Shown here: in pieces, positions 1 through 7,324 of the stretch
Numbering within the stretch: position 1 is the first letter of the stretch
Layout of the letters: each line of letters begins with the position of its first letter
DNA from: Aquamicrobium defluvii
Lineage (GTDB): Bacteria; Pseudomonadota; Alphaproteobacteria; Rhizobiales; Rhizobiaceae
Direction of reading: 5' to 3'
Length of the DNA: 47,350 bases
Assembly: GCF_004363725.1 (NCBI RefSeq)
Contig: NZ_SNZF01000030.1
Span: 1 to 47,350 of the forward strand
Program-made: the position numbers and the translations under genes
Notes under the pieces: model-generated
Seen by the model: the letters and a program-made list of their open reading frames with translations, nothing else
Told to the model about the DNA's origin: nothing
Databases searched by the model: none

Positions 1-102
1 GTTGTTGCCTCCCGCAACGCCGGGTCCAACACGCGCCATCTCCATCAGCGAACCCCACAAACGGTCCGGATCAATGCGAAGATTCTCGCCGGAGGTGGAC
101 AT
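1..102 (-). CDS. N-carbamoyl amidohydrolase (beta-ureidopropionase/carbamoylase type), N-terminal fragment
   Basis: Only the first 34 residues lie in the window; the gene runs off the left edge. The peptide begins MSTSGENLRIDPDRLW and continues GSLMEMARVGPGVAGGNN. This resembles the N-terminus of M20-type hydantoinase/carbamoylase amidases (beta-ureidopropionase, N-carbamoyl-L-amino acid hydrolase), where NLRI...RLW.SLMEMA..G is typical. These enzymes hydrolyse N-carbamoyl-beta-alanine or N-carbamoyl amino acids to the amino acid, CO2 and ammonia. The ATG at 102 follows an AAGGAA ribosome-binding site. The gene lies 126 bp downstream of the LLM oxidoreductase on the same strand, and a dihydropyrimidinase is encoded nearby, so it plausibly performs the last step of the same pathway. 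The metal-binding core is outside the window, so the family call rests on the N-terminus and the context. Confidence 0.62.
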   Translation of the reverse strand, partial: MSTSGENLRIDPDRLWGSLMEMARVGPGVAGGNN

Positions 103-173
103 GACATGTTCCTTTCGATGCATTTCGTAAACAGGCGCCTGTGGACTTGTCGCCGGGCTTCTGGTCGGGACGA

Positions 174-201
174 TGCAGGCGACCGGTTTCGGTCGCCTGC
201 A
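174..201 (-). repeat. Intercistronic hairpin between the LLM oxidoreductase and carbamoylase genes
   Basis: A perfect 11-bp inverted repeat (TGCAGGCGACC / GGTCGCCTGCA) has a 6-nt loop. It starts 28 bp beyond the LLM stop codon and is not followed by a T-run in the leftward direction. It is therefore more likely a processing, stabilising or attenuating hairpin within the operon than a full intrinsic terminator. Confidence 0.45.
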
Positions 202-228
202 CCGGATCACGGCTCGTTTCCGGCCGGA

Positions 229-1236
229 TCAGTTTTTGGCAAAAGCGGGAATGACCTCGCGGCCGTAGCGCGCGATGATCTCTTCTTCCTCGCCGCTGTC
301 CAGATAGATGTTGAACTGCGTCACGCCGGCAGCCTCCAGCTCCTTGATCTTGGCAATGTGCTGCTCCGGCTCGCCGAGCACGCAGAAGCTCTCGACAATG
401 TCAGGCGTGATGAAGTCCAGATACGGATTGTCGCTCTGGCCGTGCTTGGAATAATCGTAGCCGCGGCGCTTCTCGATGTAGCTGGTCAGGCTTTTCGGCA
501 CGATACCGGAATCGGAGCCGTACTTCTCCACGATATCAGCAACGTGGTTGCCGACCATGGCCGGGAACCATTTGGTCGCCTCGATGGCTTTGTCCATCGG
601 TCCGAAATAGGCGGGAGCGGCAGCCATCGAGCGGAATCTGGACATGTCGCGCCCGGCCGCGTTGCCGGCTTCGATGCACTGGTCGGTGAACCACTTGCAC
701 AGGCTGGGCTCGGCGATCTGCAACACCACGCCGTCAGCGGCTTCACCGGCCGCCTTGAGCGCCAGCGGGCCATATGCGCCGATCCAGGCAGGCATTTCGT
801 GACCCACCGCCCAGGGGAGTTTCACCGGTTCCGGACATTCCGGATAGGTGACCTCCTCGCCGCGCACCATGGCTTTCATCTTCTGCACGAACTCGGTGAC
901 GCGCGACAGCGGCGCAGGCTTCTTGCCCATCACCCGGCGCGAGGAGTCGCCGCGCCCGACCGCGATTTCGAAACGGCCGTTGCTCTGCTTGTTGAGCGAG
1001 GCGAACAGCGAGCCGGCCACCGACCAGTCGCGTACATCCGGGTTGGTCACCAGCGGACCGAAATGCATGTCGCGCGTGTGCTCCATGCACATGGCGATGG
1101 CCGGATAGCACTCGCGCCACAGGATGTGCGAGTCGTAGAACCAGCAATGGCTGAAGCCGGCATATTCGGCCGCACGAACCAGATAGCGGGCACGGTCCGG
1201 TTCGACGAAGCCCTTGAACGTAATTCCGAATTCCAT
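229..1236 (-). CDS. F420-dependent LLM-class oxidoreductase (Mer-like)
   Basis: A 335-residue single-domain luciferase-like (TIM-barrel) protein of the F420-binding branch related to methylene-tetrahydromethanopterin reductase. Family marks are MEFGITFKGF at the start, GRFEIAVGRGDSS, and PAWIGAYGPLALKAAGE followed by AADGVVLQ. It resembles, from memory, the proteobacterial clade of the TIGR03842 (CPS_4043) family, whose reaction was described as unknown. The ATG at 1236 is chosen because GGAGGA lies 4-5 bases upstream and homologues begin here; the frame is open further upstream but without support. It is the only F420-using enzyme in the window other than Fno, and it sits between F420 synthesis genes and a carbamoylase gene. 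I infer that it catalyses the redox step on a pyrimidine, hydantoin or similar ring. A flavin-dependent monooxygenase of the same fold (as RutA) is the main alternative. Confidence 0.8.
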   Translation of the reverse strand: MEFGITFKGFVEPDRARYLVRAAEYAGFSHCWFYDSHILWRECYPAIAMCMEHTRDMHFGPLVTNPDVRDWSVAGSLFASLNKQSNGRFEIAVGRGDSSRRVMGKKPAPLSRVTEFVQKMKAMVRGEEVTYPECPEPVKLPWAVGHEMPAWIGAYGPLALKAAGEAADGVVLQIAEPSLCKWFTDQCIEAGNAAGRDMSRFRSMAAAPAYFGPMDKAIEATKWFPAMVGNHVADIVEKYGSDSGIVPKSLTSYIEKRRGYDYSKHGQSDNPYLDFITPDIVESFCVLGEPEQHIAKIKELEAAGVTQFNIYLDSGEEEEIIARYGREVIPAFAKN

Positions 1237-1314
1237 TCTTTCCTCCATTTTATAACGACGCGGACTTGACCGGGCGCCGCGCTGCAAACCCCTTGGTGTT
1301 GGGTGGCGCGCCCG

Positions 1315-1992
1315 TCAGTGTCCGGGCGCCCAGATGCGGATGCCCGCATGGGAGAAGGGGACCTTCTTCGAGATGTTGAGGCGGATCAGCAAAGGCGTGA
1401 TGGCCTCGACGCAGCGCGCGCTTTTGGCGGGACCGGCATCGTATGTCTGCACGCCGATGCTCTCGATCAGCGCCTGCACTTCCTCCTTGGCGGCGAGATC
1501 GTCGCCGCAGACGAAAACGTCACAGTTGATCGGCGTCGGCAGATCGTTCAGCGAGTGCGCGGAAACGTTGTGCAGAGCGCCTACCACCTTCACACCATCG
1601 CCCAGCAGCGTCTGGGCTGCCTCGGTCGCCGAGCCTTCCGGGGGCGGGCCATAGCCGCGCGGATTGCCCTGCTCCAGCGGCACCACGACATCGACGAGGA
1701 TCTTGCCGTCTAGGGCTGCGCGCACTTCCTCGAGCGTGGCGTCATGCGCGGCGAAGGGCACGGCCAGCATCACCATGCGTGCGGCAGACTGCGCGGCGTT
1801 CACATTGTCCGCTCCGGTAATGGGCGTGAACTTTTCCCCTGCTTCGGTCAGTTTCGCGTTGAGTTCTTCGGCGATGGCGCGCGCGCGTTCGGCATCGCGC
1901 GAACCCAGCGCCACGGCCACGCCGCTGCGCGCAAACCTGAGCGCCAGACCCTGCCCCTGCGGGCCGGTTCCTCCGAGAATTGCAATGGTCAT
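1315..1992 (-). CDS. fno: F420:NADP+ oxidoreductase (F420-dependent NADP reductase)
   Basis: A 225-residue cytosolic Rossmann protein that transfers hydride between NADP(H) and F420. The N-terminus MTIAILGGTGPQGQGLALRF is the dinucleotide-binding loop, followed by GSRD, the NADP-phosphate contact typical of Fno/NpdG. Later marks are VVVPLEQGNP, GALHNVSAH and the C-terminal RLNISKKVPFSHAGIRI. Length agrees with the family (about 220). Its ATG overlaps the stop of cofC-cofE by 4 bp (ATGA), so the two are translationally coupled. No glucose-6-phosphate or formate F420 dehydrogenase is seen in the window, so this enzyme is the likely source of F420H2 from NADPH for the downstream LLM oxidoreductase. 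Confidence 0.92.
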   Translation of the reverse strand: MTIAILGGTGPQGQGLALRFARSGVAVALGSRDAERARAIAEELNAKLTEAGEKFTPITGADNVNAAQSAARMVMLAVPFAAHDATLEEVRAALDGKILVDVVVPLEQGNPRGYGPPPEGSATEAAQTLLGDGVKVVGALHNVSAHSLNDLPTPINCDVFVCGDDLAAKEEVQALIESIGVQTYDAGPAKSARCVEAITPLLIRLNISKKVPFSHAGIRIWAPGH

Positions 1993-3359
1993 AGAAAAAG
2001 CTCCTGTGAAAGCGGTCGAAGAAAGTCGCCGGCGCTGGCCAAGGGCGTGTCGCTCCACGGCAGTCCGCGCACGATCACCACGGGAAGACCGGCATCCTTC
2101 TGCATGAGCAGGCCGGAGGCGGCTGCGAGTTCGTCGGCGAAGGCCGGCAGGGTCGCCTTGAGGCCACGCCCGTAGGCGTCGGCGCGCACGGTCCAGTCGA
2201 CGACTGCGGGCACGCCGGCCACCCCGATGGCGACATTGACCAAACCGTGACGCCATGGCCTGCCGAACGTATCGGTGATGACGACGCCGACCGGCCCGCC
2301 ATAGCGCTCTTCCAGCCCCGCCCTGATGCGGGCGGCGCTGGCATCGGGATCCTCGGGGAGAAGCAGCAGCATGTCGTCCCTGCCCTCGCCCAGATTGGAC
2401 TGGTCGATGCCGGCATTGGCGCAGATCCACCCCTGACGGTGGCGGGTGATCAGAAGCCCGTCCGGCTCCTGCCGCCTGGTGCGGATGATGTCGGAGGATT
2501 CCGACAGGATCGCCTCGACCTTGCGTGCGTCCTTGCCGATCTCTGCCGCGATCTCGATGGCGCGCTGCGAAGGCACGAAGGCGTCGAGCGGAAACATGCG
2601 CGCTTCGCTCTTGGAGACGATCTTCTGCGCAACGATCACGATGTCGCGCGGCATCAGCTCGCCGCCCATGTCCGACAGCGCCTGCGCGATCGCCGCTGAC
2701 AGGTCGTCGCCAGCCCCGATCTCCGGAATGCCGGCCACGGCGAACAGGCTCACCCCCTGCCTGCGAAAGCTGCCTGAGGTGGAGGCCGAGAGGAGATCGC
2801 GCGGCGTGTCGATGTCGCGGCACAGATTTGGAAGGGTGAGCCGCGTGCAGTCCCTGCCCGCACCCCTTGCCGCTGTTTCGTGGGCATCCGCCGAGCGCGG
2901 TCCGAAGCTGAACGGGATCGCATCGGGCGGCGAGAGCAGGATGGCATTGGTGCCGCCATCATGGGATTCGGCAATGACGACCGCCGCGTCATTTCCGGCC
3001 TCGATGAGGCTGGCAATCTCCGCTGCCTCAAGCGTCGGAATATCGGCATGGATGACGAGAAGCCTTTCGGCACCGATGGAGCCGGCCCATTCGGCGGCAC
3101 GCGCCGCTGCCCCGTTGATACCGGCCTTTCCATTCTGGCCGAGCGCAGTTGCATCATGAGCGTGCGCGATCTCGGCCACGCGCTCCGACGGCGTGATCAC
3201 TGCCAGCGGATTGTCGCCATAGAAGCGGCAAAAGAAGCCCAGCGTGTTTTCGAATAGCAGCAGCGCCAGCGTTTCACGCGCATCGTTGCCAAGCGTGGGT
3301 TTGAGACGCGTCTTCGCCTCGGCCGGGTCCTTCATCAGTATGGCGATGGCGACCGTCAT
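1989..3359 (-). CDS. cofC/cofE: CofC-CofE fusion: phospholactate-type guanylyltransferase / F420-0:gamma-glutamyl ligase
   Basis: A 456-residue protein joining two steps of F420 synthesis. Residues 1 to about 195 are CofC-like, a small nucleotidyltransferase (AIAILMKDPAEAKTRLKP, LVIHADIPTL, ESHDGGTNAILLSPP, DIDTPRDLL). It activates a phospho-acid (2-phospho-L-lactate, PEP or 3-phosphoglycerate; the substrate cannot be read from sequence) with GTP. Residues from about 203 to the end are CofE-like, the GTP-dependent ligase that adds glutamate to F420-0 (VAQKIVSKSEAR, ICANAGIDQSNLG, VITDTFGRPWRHG, VRADAYGRGLKATLPAFADE). No stop or start separates the halves; the linker is only about 10 residues. 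ATGA overlaps join it to cofD upstream and fno downstream. In actinobacteria CofE is instead fused to a nitroreductase domain (FbiB). Confidence 0.93.
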   Translation of the reverse strand: MTVAIAILMKDPAEAKTRLKPTLGNDARETLALLLFENTLGFFCRFYGDNPLAVITPSERVAEIAHAHDATALGQNGKAGINGAAARAAEWAGSIGAERLLVIHADIPTLEAAEIASLIEAGNDAAVVIAESHDGGTNAILLSPPDAIPFSFGPRSADAHETAARGAGRDCTRLTLPNLCRDIDTPRDLLSASTSGSFRRQGVSLFAVAGIPEIGAGDDLSAAIAQALSDMGGELMPRDIVIVAQKIVSKSEARMFPLDAFVPSQRAIEIAAEIGKDARKVEAILSESSDIIRTRRQEPDGLLITRHRQGWICANAGIDQSNLGEGRDDMLLLLPEDPDASAARIRAGLEERYGGPVGVVITDTFGRPWRHGLVNVAIGVAGVPAVVDWTVRADAYGRGLKATLPAFADELAAASGLLMQKDAGLPVVIVRGLPWSDTPLASAGDFLRPLSQELFL

Positions 3360-4315
3360 GCCCGCGTTCCGAGCGTTGGAGCGAAACCGACAAGCTCCCG
3401 GGCGAGCCGTTCCGCGCCAGGCGGATCGCGCATCAATATGTCTGTGGCATGGACCTTGATTCCCCCGGCCTCGATCGCAACGATGTCGTTGAAGTCGCCG
3501 CTGTCGACCAGAAAACCGTCGATCAGGCCCTTGTAACGGGCGGCAACGCCGGCAGCGCCGCCGGGCTGGCCGAGATCGGCAAGCAGCTTGTCGAGCGGGC
3601 CTTTCACCGCCTTGCCGCCGATCAGCGGCGATACGCCTATGCGGGGCGCATGGCTTGCAGCGACCGCCTCGCGCAGCGCCTTCACCGACAGGAGCGGCTC
3701 CAGCGACAGCAGCGGATTGGACGGGGCGAAGACAATGAGGTCCGCATCGCTGATGGCGGCAAGGGCCTGCGGGCTGGCGGAAGCCTCTTCCGCGCCGGCG
3801 TAGCGGATTTCGCGCACGGCCGGCTGGCAGCGCTCGCCGACGAACCAGTTCTGGAAATCGAGCAGGCCCTTCTCCGTCATCAGCCTGGTGCGAACGGGAT
3901 CGTCCGTCGCCGGCAGGATCCGGGCCGTGATGCCGAAACGGCTGGCGCATTCTTCCGTCACCTCGCTCAGCGACGCACCCTGCGACATGCGCCAGTTGCG
4001 CCAGATGTGCAGGCCGAAATCCGCGTCTCCGAGCTTCATCCATACCGGCGCGCCAAGATCGCGCAGGACATTGAGGCCGTTCACCGTATCGTTGGCGACG
4101 CCCCACCCCTGCCCCCGGTCGATACGGTCGGAGAGCGTATAGAGAATGGTGTCGATGTCCGGACAGACCAGCAGGCCATAGAAGGTGTCGTCGTCGCCGA
4201 CATTGACGATCACGGTGAGCGCCCGGTCCGGCAAGGCGCGCATCAACCCTTCCGCCATGCGTGCGCCACCGACGCCACCGGCCAGCAGGACCACTTTTTT
4301 AAGCGCAGGCTCCAT
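3356..4315 (-). CDS. cofD: 2-phospho-L-lactate transferase (CofD/FbiA)
   Basis: A 319-residue enzyme that transfers the activated phospho-acid moiety from the CofC product onto the deazaflavin Fo, giving F420-0 or dehydro-F420-0. Characteristic segments are VVLLAGGVGGARMAEGL at the N-terminus, VNVGDDDTFYGLLVCPDIDT, LGDADFGLHIWR and, later, FAPSNPLLSLEPLL and SPLIGGKAVKGP, which are the Fo and phosphate-binding loops of the family. Length is normal. It starts 3 bp after the cofH stop and overlaps cofC-cofE by 4 bp, so the cof genes form one tightly coupled leftward operon. Confidence 0.95.
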   Translation of the reverse strand: MEPALKKVVLLAGGVGGARMAEGLMRALPDRALTVIVNVGDDDTFYGLLVCPDIDTILYTLSDRIDRGQGWGVANDTVNGLNVLRDLGAPVWMKLGDADFGLHIWRNWRMSQGASLSEVTEECASRFGITARILPATDDPVRTRLMTEKGLLDFQNWFVGERCQPAVREIRYAGAEEASASPQALAAISDADLIVFAPSNPLLSLEPLLSVKALREAVAASHAPRIGVSPLIGGKAVKGPLDKLLADLGQPGGAAGVAARYKGLIDGFLVDSGDFNDIVAIEAGGIKVHATDILMRDPPGAERLARELVGFAPTLGTRA

Positions 4316-4318
4316 GTG

Positions 4319-5590
4319 CTAGCTCCTCGCCGCCTGCTGAAGCTCGGTCTGCGTGAGGAACGCGACCGGACTTGCGCCGCAGGCACGCTCGACCAATGGC
4401 TCGATCTCGGGAGGATCGTGATCGGTGAAATCTTCCAGCGTCTGGTAGAGCGTGTTGCGCTGCACGGGAATGCGGCCGGCGGCGCGGATGATGCGCACCA
4501 TCTCCAGCGGCGTGATTTCCTGCCCGTGCTTTGCGCCGGCCGCTCGCGAGATGCTCTCGTTCATGAGCGTGCCGCCAAGATCGTTGACGCCGCAGGCCAG
4601 CATGGTCTGCGCCATTTCCGGCCCGAGCTTCACCCACGATGCCTGGATGTTGTCGATGTAGCCCTGAAGCATGATGCGCGCCACGGCGTGCATCTTCAGG
4701 TTCTCGGTCATGGACGGGCCCGGCCGCACGCCCGGCACATTGCGGTAAAGGCGGGTGTTTTCGTGGATGAACCCAAGCGGAACCAGCTCGGTGAACCCGC
4801 CGGTATCCTTCTGGATCGAGCGCAGGCGGTCGATATGGGCGGCCCAGTGCGACGGCCCGTCGATATGGCCGTACATGATGGTCGAGGTGGTCGGGATTTT
4901 CTGCCGGTGCGCGGCGCGGATGATCTTTTCCCACTCGTCGGCGGAGAGCTTGTTGCGGGTAAGCTGCAGGCGGATTTCGGTGTCGAGAATCTCGGCTGCG
5001 GTGCCCGGCATGGACCCCAGCCCCTCGTCGCGCAGCATGGCGAGGAAATCGTCGAGCGGCATGCGGCTCTTGCGCACCCCGTACCAGATCTCGAACGGCG
5101 AGAAGGCATGGACGTGCATCTTCGGCACGCGCTTTTTCACCGCACGCAGCAACTGCACATAGTAGTCGCCCGGAATGTCGGGATGCAGGCCGCCCTGGAT
5201 GCAGACTTCAGTGCCGCCCCGGTTCCAGGCTTCCTCGGCGCGCGTCGCCACCTGTTCGGGCGTCAGCAACTCGGCGCTGCCGGCCTCCTTGCGCACGCCG
5301 AAATTGCAGAACTGGCAGGCCATGTAGCAGACATTGGTGAAGTTGATGTTGCGCACGGTAACGAAGGTCACCCTGTCGCCCACCCGCTCGCGACGCACCG
5401 TATCGGCTGCCTTCAGCACGGCGGAAAGGTCCGCACCCTCGGTATTGAACAGGACTTCACCTGCCTCGCGGGAGATTTCGCCGCCTGCCAGTGCCCGTTC
5501 CAGAATGGCGCGGACCGTTGAAGAGGCCCGCGTCAGAACTTCATCGGGGCGATTTTCCAACTGCTTCATGACTTCGAGGTCGATGCTCAT
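4319..5590 (-). CDS. cofH: 5-amino-6-(D-ribitylamino)uracil-tyrosine 4-hydroxyphenyl transferase (Fo synthase subunit 2)
   Basis: A 423-residue radical SAM enzyme that joins a tyrosine-derived hydroxybenzyl group to 5-amino-6-ribitylaminouracil, the first half of Fo synthesis. The CxxxCxxC cluster motif is CYMACQFC within NINFTNVCYMACQFCNFG. Further marks are EVCIQGGLHPDIPGDYY, HAFSPFEIWYG, MPGTAAEILDTEIR and the tail GGTLMNESISRAAGAKHGQE, all typical of CofH. CofG and CofH are separate proteins here, as in archaea and most proteobacteria, and are not fused as in actinobacterial FbiC. It starts 3 bp after the cofG stop codon. Confidence 0.95.
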   Translation of the reverse strand: MSIDLEVMKQLENRPDEVLTRASSTVRAILERALAGGEISREAGEVLFNTEGADLSAVLKAADTVRRERVGDRVTFVTVRNINFTNVCYMACQFCNFGVRKEAGSAELLTPEQVATRAEEAWNRGGTEVCIQGGLHPDIPGDYYVQLLRAVKKRVPKMHVHAFSPFEIWYGVRKSRMPLDDFLAMLRDEGLGSMPGTAAEILDTEIRLQLTRNKLSADEWEKIIRAAHRQKIPTTSTIMYGHIDGPSHWAAHIDRLRSIQKDTGGFTELVPLGFIHENTRLYRNVPGVRPGPSMTENLKMHAVARIMLQGYIDNIQASWVKLGPEMAQTMLACGVNDLGGTLMNESISRAAGAKHGQEITPLEMVRIIRAAGRIPVQRNTLYQTLEDFTDHDPPEIEPLVERACGASPVAFLTQTELQQAARS

Positions 5591-5593
5591 GGC

Positions 5594-6712
5594 TCAGCTC
5601 GTGAATTGTTCGCGCGCCAGACCGTCGGCGCGGGCAAGACGGGACAGCGGACCGACCAGCGCTTCCCGGCACCCGGCCAGATAGCGGGGATAGACGGTCA
5701 GCCTTTCGGCTAGGCGATAGCCCTTGGCGGCGGTGCGGCGCGAAAGCTCGCCCAGCGCCGGCCATGCCCGCTCGGGATTGATGTGGTCCTTCGTCAGGGG
5801 CGAGATGCCACCCCAGTCGTTGATGCCGGATTCGATGTAGTCCTCGAATTCCCCGTCGAGATTGGGCGGGGCCTGGAGGCTGATCGACGGATCGAGCACG
5901 ATGCGGGCCGCAGCCAGCGTCTTCAGCATTTCGTGGCGGGATGGTTCCATCCATTCTGCCATGGCCGTGCCGGGCTTGGCGCGGAAGTTCTGGACGATCA
6001 CCTCCTGCACATTGCCGTGACGCAGATGGATGTCGTTGATGGCGATGAGGCTGTCGATGCGCTCGGCCCATGTCTCGCCGATGCCGATCAGGATACCGGT
6101 TGTGAAGGGAACGCCAAGACGTCCTGCCGCTTCGATGGTGCGCAGGCGCAATACCGGCGCCTTGTCTGGGCAGGCATGATGCGGCATGCCGGGTTTCGAC
6201 AGGCGCTTGCTGACATTTTCCAGCATCATGCCCATCGAGGCCGAGACCCCGCCGAGCCGCTCCACCTCGGCCTCTGTCAGCGTGCCCGCATTGACATGCG
6301 GGATCAGCGAAGTGTGCTCCAGAACCAGACGGCAGGCATCGACGAGGTAGTCGACGGTGGTGGCGTAGCCGAGCTCCTTCAGAATGGCCACGGCCTCAGG
6401 GTAGCGACGCTCGGGGCGCTCGCCCAGCGAAAACAGCGCTTCCTTGCAGCCGAGGCGTTCGCCGCGGCGGGCAATGTCGAGCACCTCGTCAGGCGTCAGG
6501 TAGTTCGCCGCCGGGTCGCCCGGATGCTTGACGAAGACACAGTAGCCGCAGGTGTTGCGGCACATGTTGGTGAGGGGGATGAACACCTTGCGGGAGTAGG
6601 TGATCTCCCGTCCCCAGTGCCGGTCGCGGATCTCGCAAGCCCGCTGGCGCAACAGCGCAAGCCCGGCACCGCTTACGCGATCCGCCGCGTAGACGTCGTC
6701 GACCGTCATCAT
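5594..6712 (-). CDS. cofG: 7,8-didemethyl-8-hydroxy-5-deazariboflavin synthase (Fo synthase subunit 1)
   Basis: A radical SAM enzyme (372 residues from the start used here) that closes the deazaflavin ring of Fo. The cluster motif CRNTCGYC follows REITYSRKVFIPLTNM, and later segments ALFSLGERPE, NVQEVIVQNFRAKPGT, LQAPPNLDGEFEDYI and GINDWGGISPLTKDHINPE are diagnostic. The start is uncertain. ATG at 6712 (MMTVDD) has no clear ribosome-binding site of its own. The frame stays open to ATG 6856, but that would place the start upstream of the only strong GGAGGAGG and add about 48 arginine-rich residues that do not resemble the family. A 38-codon frame with a good ribosome-binding site ends 11 bp before 6712, so start by translational coupling is plausible; a sequencing frameshift is the alternative. 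Confidence 0.88.
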   Translation of the reverse strand: MMTVDDVYAADRVSGAGLALLRQRACEIRDRHWGREITYSRKVFIPLTNMCRNTCGYCVFVKHPGDPAANYLTPDEVLDIARRGERLGCKEALFSLGERPERRYPEAVAILKELGYATTVDYLVDACRLVLEHTSLIPHVNAGTLTEAEVERLGGVSASMGMMLENVSKRLSKPGMPHHACPDKAPVLRLRTIEAAGRLGVPFTTGILIGIGETWAERIDSLIAINDIHLRHGNVQEVIVQNFRAKPGTAMAEWMEPSRHEMLKTLAAARIVLDPSISLQAPPNLDGEFEDYIESGINDWGGISPLTKDHINPERAWPALGELSRRTAAKGYRLAERLTVYPRYLAGCREALVGPLSRLARADGLAREQFTS

Positions 6713-6723
6713 GGCGCCGGCCG

Positions 6724-6840
6724 TCAGAAGGTCGCGGAAAGAAAATCGTGCAGAAAAATGCCCTGTTCGAAGGCAGCGCGGACATCGGTCCCGCCCCTCC
6801 TCCCTGGCAAGCCTGCACCTGCGGCGAGTGCCTGCTTCAT
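6724..6840 (-). CDS. Possible 38-residue leader peptide upstream of cofG
   Basis: A short open frame starts at ATG 6840, 4-5 bases after GGAGGAGG, the best ribosome-binding site in this part of the window. It reads MKQALAAGAGLPGRRGG and continues through DVRAAFEQ to end ...FLSATF. Its stop lies 11 bp before the likely cofG start and in a different frame. I do not recognise the peptide. It may be a coupling leader that delivers ribosomes to cofG. It may also be the true N-terminus of CofG cut off by a one-base frameshift near 6720-6760. Confidence 0.4.
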   Translation of the reverse strand: MKQALAAGAGLPGRRGGTDVRAAFEQGIFLHDFLSATF

Positions 6841-6858
6841 GGGTTCCTCCTCCCATTT

Positions 6859-6903
6859 TTTATCGTCTGATCAAAATTTGACTGTATGATAAAAAAATGT
6901 CAA
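6859..6903. promoter_or_regulatory. 35-bp palindromic operator and candidate promoter in the cof/NCS1 divergent region
   Basis: Positions 6859-6893 form an imperfect palindrome centred on A6876 (outer TTTATC / GATAAA, inner TCAAA / TTTGA; 12 of 17 positions pair). The right part, TTGACTGTATGATAAA (6878-6893), fits 10 of 14 defined positions of the RutR consensus TTGACCA-NN-TGGTCAA as I remember it. A perfect TTGACA -35 box for the leftward cof operon lies at 6903-6898, and its weak -10 region (about 6880-6875) falls inside the palindrome, which suits repression. A RutR-like gene lies at 10405-11037. The assignment of that protein to this site is inference. Confidence 0.5.
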
Positions 6904-7324
6904 GTGGGTGATTGCGAAACGTCAGCCGGGACATGCCGGGCCAAGGCAACCTTTTGAAGTTTCGTCATTTTTTTGATGCCATGGTTGAGTCCGTCGCAAA
7001 TCTCGACTTCGGCATCAGGCATTGGAGACCCGCTCAACCGGACATCAGAATCCGGCCCGGAATCCCCGATGGCAGACATATGGGAGAATATTCGACATGA
7101 CGTGTCGGCGTGCAGTTCCCGATGTGACCGGCAAGGCGCTCACCGCGCAGTCATCTGCATTTCTCATCGACCGCGCCCCATACCCCACGACACACGGACT
7201 GACCCGTCTCGGCATCGCAAGGGAGCCTGTCGTCACCGATAGCTGAACATCGGAGCGCCCTGCGCGGCGTTGGAGGTGCCGGGGCAGGACGCGACATCAA
7301 CACAACCATTCTGGGAGGAGCTTA
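6904..7324. other. About 420 bp without a recognised gene, upstream of the NCS1 permease
   Basis: Short open frames on both strands show no family signal. The last 10 bp hold GGGAGGAG, the ribosome-binding site of the permease. I see no terminator, riboswitch core or repeat. The region could carry a long 5' untranslated leader for the permease transcript. Confidence 0.5.

Noticed and set aside
229..1236. The LLM protein as a RutA-type flavin-dependent pyrimidine monooxygenase, suggested by the RutR-like regulator
   Set aside because: The rest of the Rut pathway (RutB-RutF, RutG) is absent. The neighbours are F420 synthesis, Fno, dihydropyrimidinase and carbamoylase, and the sequence looks like the Mer/F420 branch. 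Kept only as an alternative.
3449..5521. Long open frame of 690 codons antisense to cofD and cofH
   Set aside because: It is a codon-bias shadow in GC-rich DNA: no family signal, and it crosses two well-supported genes. Similar antisense frames at 25573-27441, 34732-36453 and 43788-46127 were rejected for the same reason.
5594..6856. CofG starting at ATG 6856, the longest open frame
   Set aside because: That start lies upstream of the only Shine-Dalgarno and would add an arginine-rich stretch unlike CofG proteins.
6904..7246. Small open frames of about 60-90 codons upstream of the NCS1 permease
   Set aside because: No ribosome-binding site or family resemblance supports any of them.
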